Assembly (NCBI GenBank): GCA_014898425.1
Contig: RCSZ01000008.1
Span: 631,501 to 695,500 of the forward strand
Direction of reading: 5' to 3'
DNA: 64,000 bases
DNA from: Botryotinia globosa
Lineage: Eukaryota; Ascomycota; Leotiomycetes; Helotiales; Sclerotiniaceae
The position numbers and the translations under genes were made by a program. Of the stretch, positions 1 to 13,480 are shown one piece after another; the first letter of the stretch is position 1; each line of letters starts with the position of its first letter. The notes under the pieces are model-generated. The model searched no databases. It was given only the letters and a program-made list of their open reading frames with translations, and was not told the origin of the DNA.

Positions 1-356
1 CTTAAAATTTCGTGTGTTGTTCTACAAGCTGAGTAGTTGATTGATTCCGTATCACTGCTATCATCTTCATATGCAGGAGGGCGTACGACAAGAACTACCC
101 TAGTGCTAGTTTCAGGTGGAATCAAAGCTAGTTGTTCATTGAATAGAGAGGGGGCTGGAACAAAGTCAACGCAATCAGTGCAATCAGCATTACCTGAGTT
201 GGAGTTTTCAATCTGCCAGTCGAACTTTTGATAAGAGATAGATTTAGCATCCGATCCTTGTACTGAATTTATGTCGGCAATAACAGTAAATAACGGAATA
301 GCACCACTCTCCATGGCAAATTCGGGTTCGGAAGGACATATCGTACTGCTATACAT
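1..356 (-). CDS. Unknown protein, 5' part only (runs off window edge)
   Basis: The minus strand is open from an ATG at 354-356 to the window edge without a stop, about 118 codons. An in-frame TGA lies upstream at 420-422, so this is a plausible true start. A second in-frame ATG is at 312-314. The visible protein begins MYSSTICPSEPEFAMESG and ends in an acidic, Ser-rich stretch (EDDSSDTESIN). It has no signal peptide and no membrane segment, and I recognise no family. The long open frame and protein-like composition (few rare residues, a Trp and a cluster of conserved-looking hydrophobics) support coding. A GT...AG pair inside the frame could remove a short piece as an intron, but reading through is also open. 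The rest of the gene lies left of the window. Confidence 0.45.
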   Translation of the reverse strand, partial: MYSSTICPSEPEFAMESGAIPLFTVIADINSVQGSDAKSISYQKFDWQIENSNSGNADCTDCVDFVPAPSLFNEQLALIPPETSTRVVLVVRPPAYEDDSSDTESINYSACRTTHEIL

Positions 357-2552
<2,196 letters not shown>

Positions 2553-2855
2553 GTTAAAGGTGTACGTGGATATATTGTATGCATGGTGGATGGAGTTGGT
2601 GGTTTTATTGGGATCTATAATGGTCGGATCTTAGTTCTTGGAATTTGATGATGTATACTATCATATGGTTGGACTGGTGCAATTTTGACAATGAAACTTC
2701 CTTTTCACTAAGCAGTCGAGTGGTTGCACCTCATTTAAGTTGTGGGGTGAAGTCATACTCTTTTCGCCATCATTCGTGGGTCTCCACCAACCTCTTTCAC
2801 TGCTGGCTTAGTATTGAACAACTGAATATTGGCATGTCGCGACAACCGACACAAA

Positions 2856-4798
2856 CTATTCCCCAGTTATTATATCGTCTGCAATTTTCTCGGCAATCAT
2901 ATAAACAGAAACTTAAGGATGTCCAGGAAGCGCAAAAGGAAAGATCGAAGCATCAACGACTCTTAGCCCCTCTACTCCAAATACCCTTTCCCTCGAATCC
3001 ACAACCGCATTCGTATCTCCGGTTTTACCCATTGCGAATGTAGCACTAGCATGCCACATTGGAGCCGAGTTCTGTTGAATATACTCCAAAATTTCTTCGT
3101 CTGTTTGTACCGCTCCTCCTGGAAGAATCTCAGGTCCTATCTTAATAGATTTAGCTGGGTCGCTGTCCCATATTTGTCGAATGCGTTTGAATATTGCTAC
3201 TGCTACTTCGGAATCTGCAGGGTCGCTGAACCAACCATGATCGATTACAGGTGGGTCTGACATGCTAGCGCTTTTGATAGTGATATTGCCGCGGGAAAGG
3301 GGGGCTGTACGTACTCCGCCAAAAACACCAATTGTATAGAAATTGTCACCTCCAAAACCTGCTCCTACATATTCTGCTTCTGGCCAGTCAGGTGGGAAAT
3401 GTTTTAGTGAAGATGTTGTCTGTTTTGAAAAGTTTCCTCGTAATTCTTCTGGAATTCTTTCGAAGGATAGGTAACCTGCCGCCGAGCTGTATGGCCCACT
3501 AGCATCTTCGTAATATTGTTGCAATAACTCGGCAGAGTTGTTTAGATTTGCTACAATACTTCCAGCATTGGGTGTGTTTACTTGATTGAGTACAGCGAAT
3601 GAGACTTGATCCCATAGGTTTTGTCCTACTCCTGGAAGTTCTGAAATCAATGAGATATTATGTTCCTCGAGTGTAGAACGCGGACCGATTCCTTCTCCAA
3701 ATTAGCATATTACCCCCAATCTCAAGAGTAGCCTCTTACCAGATACCATAAGTAGTTGTGGCAAGTGAAAAACTCCTGCGGATACGATGACTTCTTTATT
3801 CGCATGAATGGTGCAATGAGATCCTGCTGTCGATACTTGAACCGCATTCGCTCTTTTTGGTGATTCAGAAGCGAAAAGGATCTTTAGGGCTTGAGTATGG
3901 GCATGCACCATGATATCCGTATTCTCAATAGCTTCTCAATAGCTTCTTCTAAGAAACTTGACTGCGACGATGATCGTACAGCTTTCTTAGATTCAATAGT
4001 CGAAGGTACCCAAGCACCATGACCCGATAAAGAACCACTACTGAACCCAACTGGACTTACTGGAAGACCAATAGACTGTACAGCTTTCGCAAGTGCACTT
4101 ATCGTGGGATCAACCCAATTGTTCTAGGAAACGTGTAGAGGTTCTCCAAAATAGTTATCAAAAGCTGTGGTATCATACACTAAAGTTGCAGATGTCGAGT
4201 TTCTTTTGGCAATATCAGGTGGAGTCAAATGACAAGACTTCTTGTAATACGGAAGAAGATTTTCAAAAGTGAAACTCTCATCTCCCACGAGTTCAGCCCA
4301 TTTCTGGTACGTACCAGAAGTAGCTCGATGATATGATAACGCATTCAGTGCTGAAGATCCTCCCATCGTTTTGCCTCGAGCATAGTGTATTCGTCGGTTC
4401 CCAGCGTTTACCTGTGGTACAGAAAATAAATCCCAGTCAATGAGTGGCTGCTTGGGATAATCTTCAGTTGAGTACACCAGAGGCATTTGCAAGCTTCCAT
4501 ATGGGACGATGCTATAGTTTCCATTGTCTTGCTCGTAAAAACCACCTGCTTCGATTACGCCAACAGATACTGTTTCTGCAAGCCTTGATGCAATGACCAA
4601 CCCTGCTGTTCCACCTCCGACCACTGGATCTATTAACTTAAATTCCTTAGGTACTCAATGATCTCACGTACCAACATAATCATAAGTAGCGTTTCCAGGA
4701 ATAGCAAAAGCACTCGAACGAAGTCGATGTTGGGTTTGTGCAGTACCGGCTACAGATTGTATGAGCGTAGGCAATATCGATATCCAAACGCGAAGCAT
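2856..4798 (-). pseudogene. Secreted GMC oxidoreductase, disrupted
   Basis: The gene would encode a FAD-dependent GMC-family alcohol/glucose-type oxidase or dehydrogenase. Reading down the minus strand, ATG at 4798 opens a signal peptide (MLRVWISILPTLIQSVAGTA). Intron 1 (4671-4624) joins YDYV to VVGGGTAG, the FAD-binding start. Intron 2 (3739-3692) joins MVSG to IGPRSTLEEH. The active-site His stretches WHASATF and PGHP are present, and the natural end is TAG at 2856-2858. Three lesions break it. TAG replaces an expected Trp codon at 4124-4126 (LHVS*NNW). An 11-bp tandem duplication (3923-3933 and 3934-3944) shifts the frame inside EEAIENTDIM. TAA replaces an expected Gln codon at 2913-2915 (PGHP*). 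Everything else stays in frame, so the decay is recent. Sequencing or assembly error could explain one lesion but hardly all three. Confidence 0.85.
3923..3944. repeat. 11-bp tandem duplication causing frameshift
   Basis: TCTCAATAGCT occurs twice in direct succession on the plus strand. Removing one copy restores the family-typical reading EEAIENTDIMVHAHTQAL on the minus strand. It is therefore the frameshift lesion of the GMC oxidoreductase pseudogene. Confidence 0.9.
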
Positions 4799-6361
4799 TG
4801 ATGTTATATGTCGTATTAGGAGTAGTTTATCGAGTGTCAGTCGCGAATTCTATGGGTTTGTATGTTCTTTCTACTGTCTTGGGGAATGCTTTGACCCAGG
4901 CAAAATCTCCCCAGTGCCAAGTGTCAGCAGTACATCCGGGTAACATCCTGGGACGAATCACGTCACCGAGAACTACCTTAACACCGCAGTACTAAGATTA
5001 TCTGAAGTGTTAAGAAAGGCTCTGCTCCACAGTTTATACTGTATATACGCGGCTTGCAAGCCGTCTGCGATATATCAAGAGTACCACAATGTTATCAAAG
5101 AGACTTCACAAGATGAAAAACTTCATCTCACTGAATTCTCCTCCGGCCGCAAGTTTATTCATTTCTCCTTTCGTCATACCTGGATATATGCTTCTTCCGC
5201 GTATGAGTAATGGTTTCCATATGCGCTTGATCGTAGCATAAGCGGGATGTTAGATCCAAAAGCAACAGCAATGATATCTCTGTCGCGCATTTTTGAAAGT
5301 TTAGTCTTTAGACTCTCGTTCTGTGGTCATTGGCCGTCATCCCAAAGATAGTACCACGACACGCATCGCGCTAGCGTTGTTCCATGGACTGGCCCGCAAG
5401 GTTCACTATTGCTGTGATTTATTCTTTGCTGTTTCCTGTGGTCTGATCACCGGTTTTGACATCCCCTTTCCTTGGGTTTAATCGGTATTTTCCGCTGCCA
5501 TGATTTCACACCGTGCTATGAAGGATATCATTGAATGTAGATAGAAGTATGGAGATGAATGGAGGTGGTATGAATGAGAAGCAAATACTATATCTCTTCA
5601 TTCCGGTAAACTCCAAATTATGGCCCTTTTCAGGTGACCTCTAGCTGATCAACTATCAGTACGTGATATGAATTTCGCATGCATCATTTGATCATGTGGT
5701 GATAATGTTTCTACCCGATCGGATATTATGCATAGCATCAATAATATTCAGATATATTGCCCTGAGTCTGAGATCACCAGTAGTTCTTGTCTGCGGCTCC
5801 ACATATGCTTAGCCCGTCAAAATATTTCATACCAACCCTAATGTTTTCCTTTCAAAAAGACGCAGGATCCACGATAATACTGTAGTGTAGTCACATGAAG
5901 GGGGCTTGGATATAAGAACAAAATCCGCTTCAAATATCAATAAAGGAGGTTTGTAGACGGAAGCTTCAGGGTGGGGCAGTTCATTTAGTTGAGTTGTTTG
6001 TCTATTCATTGCATGAAAGAATTGAAGAATAGGAGACCGACATCGACATTGATACAACCAATGGAAAATGTATCTGAGCGACTTCAACAGATCGCACATT
6101 GATATTCACAATACTTCTTTCTTAAATCTGATCTTTCAACAGGTGTCTTGTCCGTGTAAATCAACATTGAGTGCTTTGAATGGCAAAGATTGTATGTCAT
6201 TGGATCTAGCTCGCTTAAAGAGTCTCAAACAAACAAGCACTACGTAGCTCCTTTCTGATTGCTATATAAATATTCATCATTATCCTGACTATCAACCTTA
6301 ACACTTCAACCTCCACTGACTTACCATCCCTAAATCACCGCGTCACTTACCTGTAATCATC
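4799..6361. other. Divergent intergenic region between the GMC pseudogene and the SET gene
   Basis: This is the shared upstream region of two divergently oriented genes. I see no convincing coding sequence. Small open frames at 5007-5210 and 5827-6099 have no family resemblance and no splice context. The last 120 bases before 6362 have a TATATAAA-like element near 6263 and a CT-rich leader, fitting the promoter of the downstream gene. Confidence 0.5.
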
Positions 6362-8256
6362 ATGGATCGGTACTGGAAAGCCAATCTTTGGCAACCGACC
6401 GTCCTCAACGACGGAGGAAGTGTGCAGAAAGTCGACCCCTTGTGCCTCGCGGTCAGTACATCCATGCTCCCTCGCTTAACCAAACTACAACCCCTCACAA
6501 TGTCTAACACCGATTATAGGCAATCGAGAGATGCCGCAACAGCCTGAGGGAATGCACTAAAGCCCTGGCTCTTTTCCCCTACACGCCATGTCACTGGAGA
6601 AATCGATCTGCAGTTCTTCTAAAATTGGGATATCCGGAGCTCGCTGCAGCGGATGCTTATAAGGCGCTTATTTTGACGACATATGTGTTTGATGGGAAGT
6701 GTCTTGGATCCAGAGTCTGGCTTGAGATGGGTATGGCGGTATGGTATGGAGATGTTATCAAGGTACACTTCAAACACGGTGCGAAAGTAAAGTTTCCTGA
6801 TTATCACAAGGGAAATCTATGGGATGTGAATTTCTCCGCGGAAAAGTTCGGCGTACAGATGCTTGATTCGTTGAAGCACGAGCGGAAGCAAGCGTGCGTC
6901 ATTTTTATCTCCTCTGCCAACAATTTTTGTTCTGACCTAACAACTAATGTAGCTATACCCAATTAATCTTCTCCCTCGACTATCTCCAAGCTCTTCCGGA
7001 CATTATATCCATAGCCACAGAAGCATTAAAGCATTACCCAGACGAATTCACATTTCTCAAATTACAGGAATTCGCAACCTCCGCATACGAAAGGAATCGA
7101 ATTCTCATATACGAACAGTCCTTATCCGATGATGTCAAGCGGATGAAAGCAGAGATGGGAGCAGTATGGAGCAAACCATATCCATGGGCCTCAGGATTCC
7201 ATACCAGAAGCAAAAGCTCAATCAAAGCCGCCAATGCAGCGCTGAAAATGTGCTCAAAGCTACTTCAAATTCGACCTTCTACTGTAGCTGTATCGAACTC
7301 AGATGAAATTTCTTATGGCATGTTTGCAAGTCAGGATATACGTGAAGGTGATATCATTATCGAGCGCAGCCCAGTCTTGTCAATCAGTGGCTTACAACTA
7401 AAGAAACACTTGAACCTGATAGATTCATTAATAGGAGAAACGAAGACGAAATCAAAAACTTCTCCAGGCAATTGTTTCAATTGTTACGGACTCTTGAACG
7501 AATCTGGCCCAAAATATGGATTTGTATGTTGTTCCCATCTCTACTTCTGCAGTAAAAACTGCAAGAATCTCGCTAGGCAATATTACCACGATATACTATG
7601 TGGCACCAATATTCTCCCCATCTATTCCCTCCCGAGAAATGAAAAATGTCACATATGGGGACCCGAGATGGCTGGGATAATATGGTTACGGCTTTTAGCG
7701 ACATGCAAACAAGGGGGTGGACATCCGCTTCAACATGCTCTTGTAGCCAATCTAAGCAATCACGAAGGAGCTGCTCAAGACCCCTGGTCCTTGGAGATCC
7801 GCATCATCCAGCCTCTGAAAATTCTGGAGATGCTTGGGATAGATACTTTCGCGAATCAATGGTATGATACCTGGGTATTGGAAACGCTATGGTAGATCTT
7901 TTTTCCCCGAACAGCATGCACAATGATAATAACTGATATTACCTCACAGGCAAATATTCAGGGTCAACTCGGCTGGAGAGTATAATGCAGAAGATGAGTA
8001 TGGGTGCTGGATTGATGGCTTATACGCAATGTTTAACCATAGTTGTGAGGAGCCGCGCATGCTGGGTACGTATATCCAGGACTTTGATCGGGCGGGCTCG
8101 AAATTTCAATACTGTGCGCTGAGAGAGATCAAAAAGGGGGAAGAGGTGTGTGTCAGTTATATTGAAGGACTATCGGGGTCGAAAATGGAAAGACGCAAAG
8201 CCCTTGCGTCATGGCTCTCGGGTGATTGCAGGTGCAAGAGATGTTTGGCTGAGTAG
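6362..8256 (+). CDS. TPR-SET-MYND protein (SMYD-like lysine methyltransferase family)
   Basis: This is a probable SET-domain methyltransferase with target unknown. Four exons (6362-6451, 6520-6893, 6953-7891, 7950-8256) give 569 aa, and all three joins preserve frame. Residues about 31-90 form a TPR-like helical pair (CRNSLRECTKALALFPY, then WRNRSAVLLKLGYPELAAADAYKAL). The SET domain begins near residue 266 (ISYGMFASQDIREGDIIIER). It is interrupted by a MYND-like zinc finger starting near 329 (CFNCYG, CCSHLYFC, CKNLARQYYHDILC). It resumes with the catalytic-core motif FNHSCEEP near 497 and GEEVCVSYIEG, and ends with a post-SET CRCKRC cluster. That order is the SMYD arrangement. The Tyr and NHSC residues needed for S-adenosylmethionine binding are kept, so activity is plausible. 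The promoter is shared with the dead GMC gene. Confidence 0.85.
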
Positions 8257-8885
8257 GAAGGATGTGATAGTCCCTGCGACTATCTAGAACTATCTCTCCG
8301 ATTCTCTCACAGCATCAACATATTTGCACAACCCGAAACCATGTCTTATTATCTAAATCTTGATATTCATGTTCTGCTGTGCATTGCTAATAATTATTCC
8401 AACTAAAGGTATAAATTATATCTACCACGAAGGTTCAACAAGATCCCCCCCGCGCCACCCCCATACAAAATCCCAAACGGAAAGAAGCAAACCCTCCATT
8501 TCCCTGGAGAAATAGCATAACAAACTAAGAAGCCAGTTTGAAAATTTAGCCAATGTCTCTAGCAAGTTCTGTGAATTAATATATAAGCTAGATTCATAGT
8601 AATTAACGATTGTACACATTCTACACCCACAACCGCGATTCCTTTACTGTAGGTTCCAAAAGACTCACTAATCTCATGTAATGGAAATAGAATACAGAAA
8701 GTCCGCACCCTAGTGTACGAAATTGGGCGAGTGCTCTTTCTCTGAGAACAGCTAAGGCAGCGCAAATTGTAGCCGTGGTGGACACTTCCTTATAGGAATC
8801 ACACTCTCTGGTGTTGATACTTTTATCCTCGAGGTTACCAATCTCAGAGAATCGTTTCTGGAGAATGGATTTCATAACCTAGAGC
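8257..8885. other. Intergenic region, 3' side of the SET gene
   Basis: No gene is assigned. A minus-strand open frame at 8621-8875 (84 codons, containing AALAVLRERALAQF) lies just downstream of the decayed F-box-like gene. It could be a lost terminal exon of that gene, but I could not find a splice join that proves it. Confidence 0.4.
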
Positions 8886-9819
8886 TCAAGAATAGCAAAT
8901 CATAGATATGTGGCAAGAACAATGATGATTAATACGAATCATTTTCCTCCCAATCTTCCACTTCGCGGCATGCGAAATACGATTCCGTGCATGTTTCATA
9001 ACATCCAACCACAGATCTCTCGAATCATCCATCTTATTGAATTTCCAATACGGGGCATGCGGATGCGGGTCGCGTGGAAGCTGGATCGGACGATGCATAA
9101 TAAGGACTATCGAATCCCGATTGATTTTCCCACTCGCCTCACCATCTTCTTTCCAGCGCTACGACACCAACGCCAAGTTCGCCGCGTCTTCTCCGAATTC
9201 GTTGAGTGTGCGTTCTTTGGTAGTTGCGAGTTTGAATCCTTTGCGGGGTTGTGCACAGTTCATGAATGAACCATCGCAGGTATTGAAGATCAAGGTGGAA
9301 TTTTCCGCGGGACAATAGCGGAGAAAACATGTGATGTGACGGAATGAGAAATTTTGGTGAGAGTGGAAGAGGTTGGAGACATCAAAGATCCATTCATTTA
9401 CACTATGATATTGTGGTAAAAGAATCTCATCGAGCAAGAAATTTTGTCTCATGTATGGAACGTGAGGGGAACCTTTGTAGCGGTGGGAATCCGGTGTTCG
9501 TAGAATTGAATATGAACTGAACGTAGTAGGACTTGCTCGGCGCGAGTATACAAAGGGGCGCATTTGAGAAAGGATTCCAAGGTTTGGAAAGTGAAAGTCT
9601 GGTTTTGCAAATATTCTGTTGGAAATCCTGATTCGAGATCATTGTAAATTGTGCGACAGGTTAATCGCAGAGATTGAAGTATTGATTTTTTAGATGACTG
9701 TATACATCGAGATTGCTTGATAGATAGAGCCTCCCGAGGTCGGTCCAGATGATATTTCGGAATTCGGTGGAAAGTTTCATAGTTCTCACCCTCTCACGAG
9801 GTGAATGTGTTATTGACAT
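8886..9819 (-). pseudogene. Decayed F-box-like gene
   Basis: Three frames of the minus strand carry protein-like segments in a consistent order. The first, from ATG at 9819, reads MSITHSPRERVRTMKLSTEF and then IIWTDLGRLYLSS. The second contains SILQSLRLTCRTIYNDLES, the typical post-F-box 'LRLTCR' motif, then KCAPLYTRAEQVLLRSVHIQFYEH. The third runs from about 9475 to 8886. The switch from the first to the second frame falls near a run of six A (plus-strand T 9686-9691). The third segment is split by TAG at 9159-9161 (ALVS*RWKEDG) where CAG would keep it open. An unrecognised intron could explain one switch but not the in-frame stop. Fungal F-box-type genes are a large, fast-decaying family. 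The call rests on one motif and segment order, so it is tentative. Confidence 0.4.
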
Positions 9820-11490
9820 GATACGTAGATAAGTTAAATTGTGATAATTGGTTTGAGAAAGATTTGAGTGTTTGGAAGCAGAGACTTTGTCGAGGCAGAA
9901 GATGAGCTTCGGAGATAGGTATGGAGTAAATTGGTATTGTCTGGAGATGACACATCGAAGTATTTTTCACAGTGAAGATTGATAAAAGTTGATAAACTTA
10001 TTGCATGACTTACCTAGATAGGTATCGATTAGATGGAAAGCAAAGTTGCGTTATGGAGGGGAGACTCAATGCTTAAATAGACCACGCCATAGACCGATCA
10101 AAAGACAACTTTTGATTAACCTATAAGCCATGAGATTTATTGAATACTCGAGTAGACACGGCATATCCAAAACTGTGGTGAATTAAGCTCTTTTAGCCTC
10201 TCCAGCTATTATGTTAATGTCTATCTAAGTACCTACTTAGCTCAACTTAACTATCGTGCTCAGACGAAGATCCATCAGAAATGTCAATACCCCCTTCGTC
10301 TATTCTACTCACTTTCTCCCTTATACTTCTTTCATTCGAAATATACTTCGAGTGTTCAAATAGCCATGCCAGCACTAGCATCAATTACCTCGATCTTGAT
10401 GAACCACCGAGTATCAGTATCAAACCTATGATGTGTTAATGTTCCAGCCTCACACAACACATTGAGTAGTCTTCCATCTGCAGAACACCTCGCGCACTCT
10501 GAAAGAAATCATGTAGACGACCTCTACAATCGATTTCTGGGGTTTTACACTTTCCACCATATGCACTACTATGCGCTCCTCACGCCATTCAACCCAAGAT
10601 CTTCAAGTGCCGATACACGCCCGCGGGTACCGAAAGGCATACTTGTGAGGCTGGTACCATGTGGCTGAAAATCAGACATGCAACAAATTAGAATATAGAA
10701 CGCTTTGATTCCGTTCGACTCCATTCTGTGGAAGCACTAATTCCTCTAGAACATTGAACTAGGATTTAGATTGCATGATATCGTCTTCCTCCCTATCATG
10801 ACTGCCAAGTAAAATCCAACCCATTTGATAGTCATGAAGTCGGGAGTCGAACCATCATCTCAATGGATTCACTGATATGTTTGCAATGCTTCGAATGACA
10901 CGAGGTAGTTCCGCGTAAGAAAGGGGATTGCTGGAATCGTTCGTGTGGTGATTCTTTCCTGTGGTGTGTCATCTGTTACTCCTTTCAATAGAAAGAATCA
11001 ACAGGTGCCTTCTTGTGCTCAACGCAAAACGATCTACTCCCCCACACCTGTGGAGGGAAGATGTTCCTTGGAGAAACGAGCGAAAACATAAAGTGAAGAT
11101 TTCAAGTGACTTTGTTGGAGAAAGATGAAAAATATATCCAGGGAAATGATGAAAAGGTAACCCAAAGCTCGTCAACTTGGCAGAATAAAACATGCTGCAG
11201 ATCAGACAGGGTATCAAAGTAAAGAGGAAAGGTTTCTTTCTTGCAAACAAAAAGAGAAGTATATCCTTAGGCCAGTAGACTCCAGAATAGTGAAGGTTTC
11301 GAGTTCTTATAAGTGAAATATATTGTCGTCTAAACCATTCAACATTACCCTATATCCCAATTTATCTAAGTCGGATGGCATCTATATCTACTCCGTATCA
11401 ATGGTGTATACCTCTAGGTCTGGAAATGTTCAATTCTCGCACAATTCGTATCAAGTCGAGTTGTAGCTGGTGACCGGGACACGGAAACTT
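9820..11490. other. Intergenic region
   Basis: I see no supported gene. Open frames at 10462-10668 (plus) and 10969-11250 (minus) have random-looking composition and no homology I recognise. The region is the upstream side of the decayed F-box-like gene and the downstream side of the thioesterase gene. Confidence 0.5.
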
Positions 11491-12078
11491 TCACAACTTT
11501 CCCCTCAGCTTCTTCCTATCCATCGTGATAAATAAAGCTTCCCCAGTGGCCAACACCACTCCCTCACCATCTTCTATAGTGGCTTTCCCAAATATCTTCC
11601 TTCCCTCTTTCCTGTCTACCCAACTTCTCCCCAACACAACCCCTGGTGTCCCGATTGGTTTGTTATACGTAATGTGTAGATAAGCGGTCATGATAGTTTT
11701 ATCTCTTGGCCTGGCAATGGAAGCTGCACATCCAATCATATCATCCAACATGACTCCAGTGAATCCACCATGCGCAGTATCAATATGGCCATTAACATGC
11801 GTACCCAGAAACATCAGCGCCAGAACTTCGCCAAACGAACGCGAGGAATTAGGCGGAGAGTACAAGAATTGACAATGCGAGATAGTGTCTGGTGTCTGAA
11901 GGGTAATGGCGGTAAATGTATCACAGGCATGATGTTCCTTGGGCATTCGCGATCGAGGTGAAAAGGGGTGCAAAGAGCTGTCCTCGAGAATTGGTTTACA
12001 CCATGGTGTTAGGGAGAAATGTTCCACAGTTTCCTTTGGTATAGGCGCAAACGAAAACAGATCCTGAGAGAAACTCAT
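11491..12078 (-). CDS. Hotdog-fold thioesterase family protein (4HBT/PaaI type)
   Basis: A single uninterrupted exon of 195 aa. The central region carries the 4HBT thioesterase pattern: NGHIDTAHGGFTGVMLDDMI with the active-site HGG turn, followed by TAYLHITYNKPIGTPGVVL and a final strand FGKATIEDGEGVVLATGEALF. Members hydrolyse acyl-CoA or acyl-ACP thioesters as dimers or tetramers of hotdog folds. The substrate cannot be read from sequence. The N-terminal 75 residues (FAPIPKETVEHFSLTPWCKPIL) resemble fungal THEM4-like proteins, which put a variable extension before the fold. No targeting signal is obvious. The ATG at 12076-12078 is the only Met before the conserved part. It is transcribed away from the AT-rich island to its right. 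Confidence 0.85.
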   Translation of the reverse strand: MSFSQDLFSFAPIPKETVEHFSLTPWCKPILEDSSLHPFSPRSRMPKEHHACDTFTAITLQTPDTISHCQFLYSPPNSSRSFGEVLALMFLGTHVNGHIDTAHGGFTGVMLDDMIGCAASIARPRDKTIMTAYLHITYNKPIGTPGVVLGRSWVDRKEGRKIFGKATIEDGEGVVLATGEALFITMDRKKLRGKL

Positions 12079-12959
12079 GGTGGAAAATGATTGAGTGTGA
12101 CCATTTCGAGATGCAATTGAAGTTGTTGATAGTAGTAGATGCTGTGTTGCACCTCAGACAAATATTAGACGTTGTGGATCTGATAAGTATTCCATTTTGG
12201 ATGTGTGGTCAGGTTTGATAAGATAAGTGGATTCGGACTTCCAAGGTTGGGAACGATGAAACTAAAGCGCTTGAAACATGAAACTAAAAAGGAAGAGCTA
12301 CTCTCGCGCTATTGGAGCTGTGAGTCTGTGACCCTTGGAACTTGGGAGCTAGGTAGTTCAAGGGAAAGGGCACAGGAAGGTACAGAACTAGTCACTAGAT
12401 CCGATGTTCAAGGGAGCTTTCAGAATCATCAACGATGTTTGAATATTAAACTTTTGCGACGACAAACATTCAGGGGATTTATGAAATTAAGGTTCAACAC
12501 GATATTGATTTCTACATCTAGTACGAGCAAAAGGAGGGAGGGAAAAGCTAAATGAAGGTTGGAAGGATTCTTTTTGATATTGATATTGACAGCAGAATAC
12601 TTGATTGTATCTATTCGAAAATTATTCACCCTTCTCATCCTTCAGATATGAATCACTCTGCATACAGCTACCGACTTGGATGGATACTCGATATGATATA
12701 TACTCGATATGATATATATATATATATATATCACAATAATGTAGATGTCGAATATGCTCGTAACATAATGTAGCCGCAAGATTAATGACGGAATTTTATG
12801 GATCCCTAATATAGAATTTCATCACGGCTCACGGCTCAAACACTTGCTTGGGTATAAGTTTTGATTAATTAATGGTCTCCTGGCTCGCTTGGCTAAAAAT
12901 AATAAGGCTGGAAAGTTCCATTTCCCTTGGCTGAGCCGAGCTTGCGAGCTTGCTCTTCT
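12079..12959. other. Intergenic region upstream of the thioesterase
   Basis: No gene is supported. There is a short TA dinucleotide tract at about 12712-12731 and duplicated ACTCGATATGATATATA text just before it. Small open frames here, such as 12205-12555, lack any recognisable features. Confidence 0.5.
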
Positions 12960-13480
12960 GTTCACCAGGTAGGGTTGGGCGATTTGATGATATATAATAC
13001 TGTATATTCATCAGTCAAATATAATATGTAATATTAGTTAAATTGCAATATTTTTATTGTAGAAAATGAGGATTTTGAAGAATTTTTGAAGTTATCTTGA
13101 AAGAAAAGTATTGAATTTGATTGGATTATATAAGATTAATAAGATTTATTCAAAAATTGTCTGAGAATTAGAAGTGAAATTTTGAAAAAGATTTTAGTTA
13201 TATCAATAAAAATAAATGAATTTGATTGATTGAATTAATTCCTTAATCTTTTAATAATCTAGAATTCTAGAATCTATTCTTCATACTAATAATCTTTTCA
13301 ATCATTCATCTAAAATCTTTCTGAAATTAATACCACTTTTATTTATTCTATTGATTTGATTAGCTCAGAAATCACATATATAAATTTAGTACAATATTTG
13401 ATAACGTTCAAAAAGCGTGATAATATGAAATTATATAATTATGCCCAAGATTATATAATACGCGCATCCCTACCACCAGG
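12960..13480. other. AT-rich island
   Basis: About 500 bases are far richer in A and T than the flanks, with long A/T words, no open frame and very few CpA or CpG-rich words. This is what ancient repeats look like after repeat-induced point mutation in ascomycetes. An imperfect inverted pair (GAAAAAGATTTTAG at 13184 against the complement near 13310) is present but too weak to define an element. Confidence 0.5.

Noticed and set aside
10841..10856. tRNA B-box-like sequence GGTTCGACTCC on the minus strand
   Set aside because: The five bases on each side do not pair as a T-stem and there is no A-box or acceptor stem at the right distance.
13184..13325. Inverted repeat in the AT-rich island (possible MITE)
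   Set aside because: Only about 11 of 14 bases match in A/T-only sequence; no end motif or target duplication.
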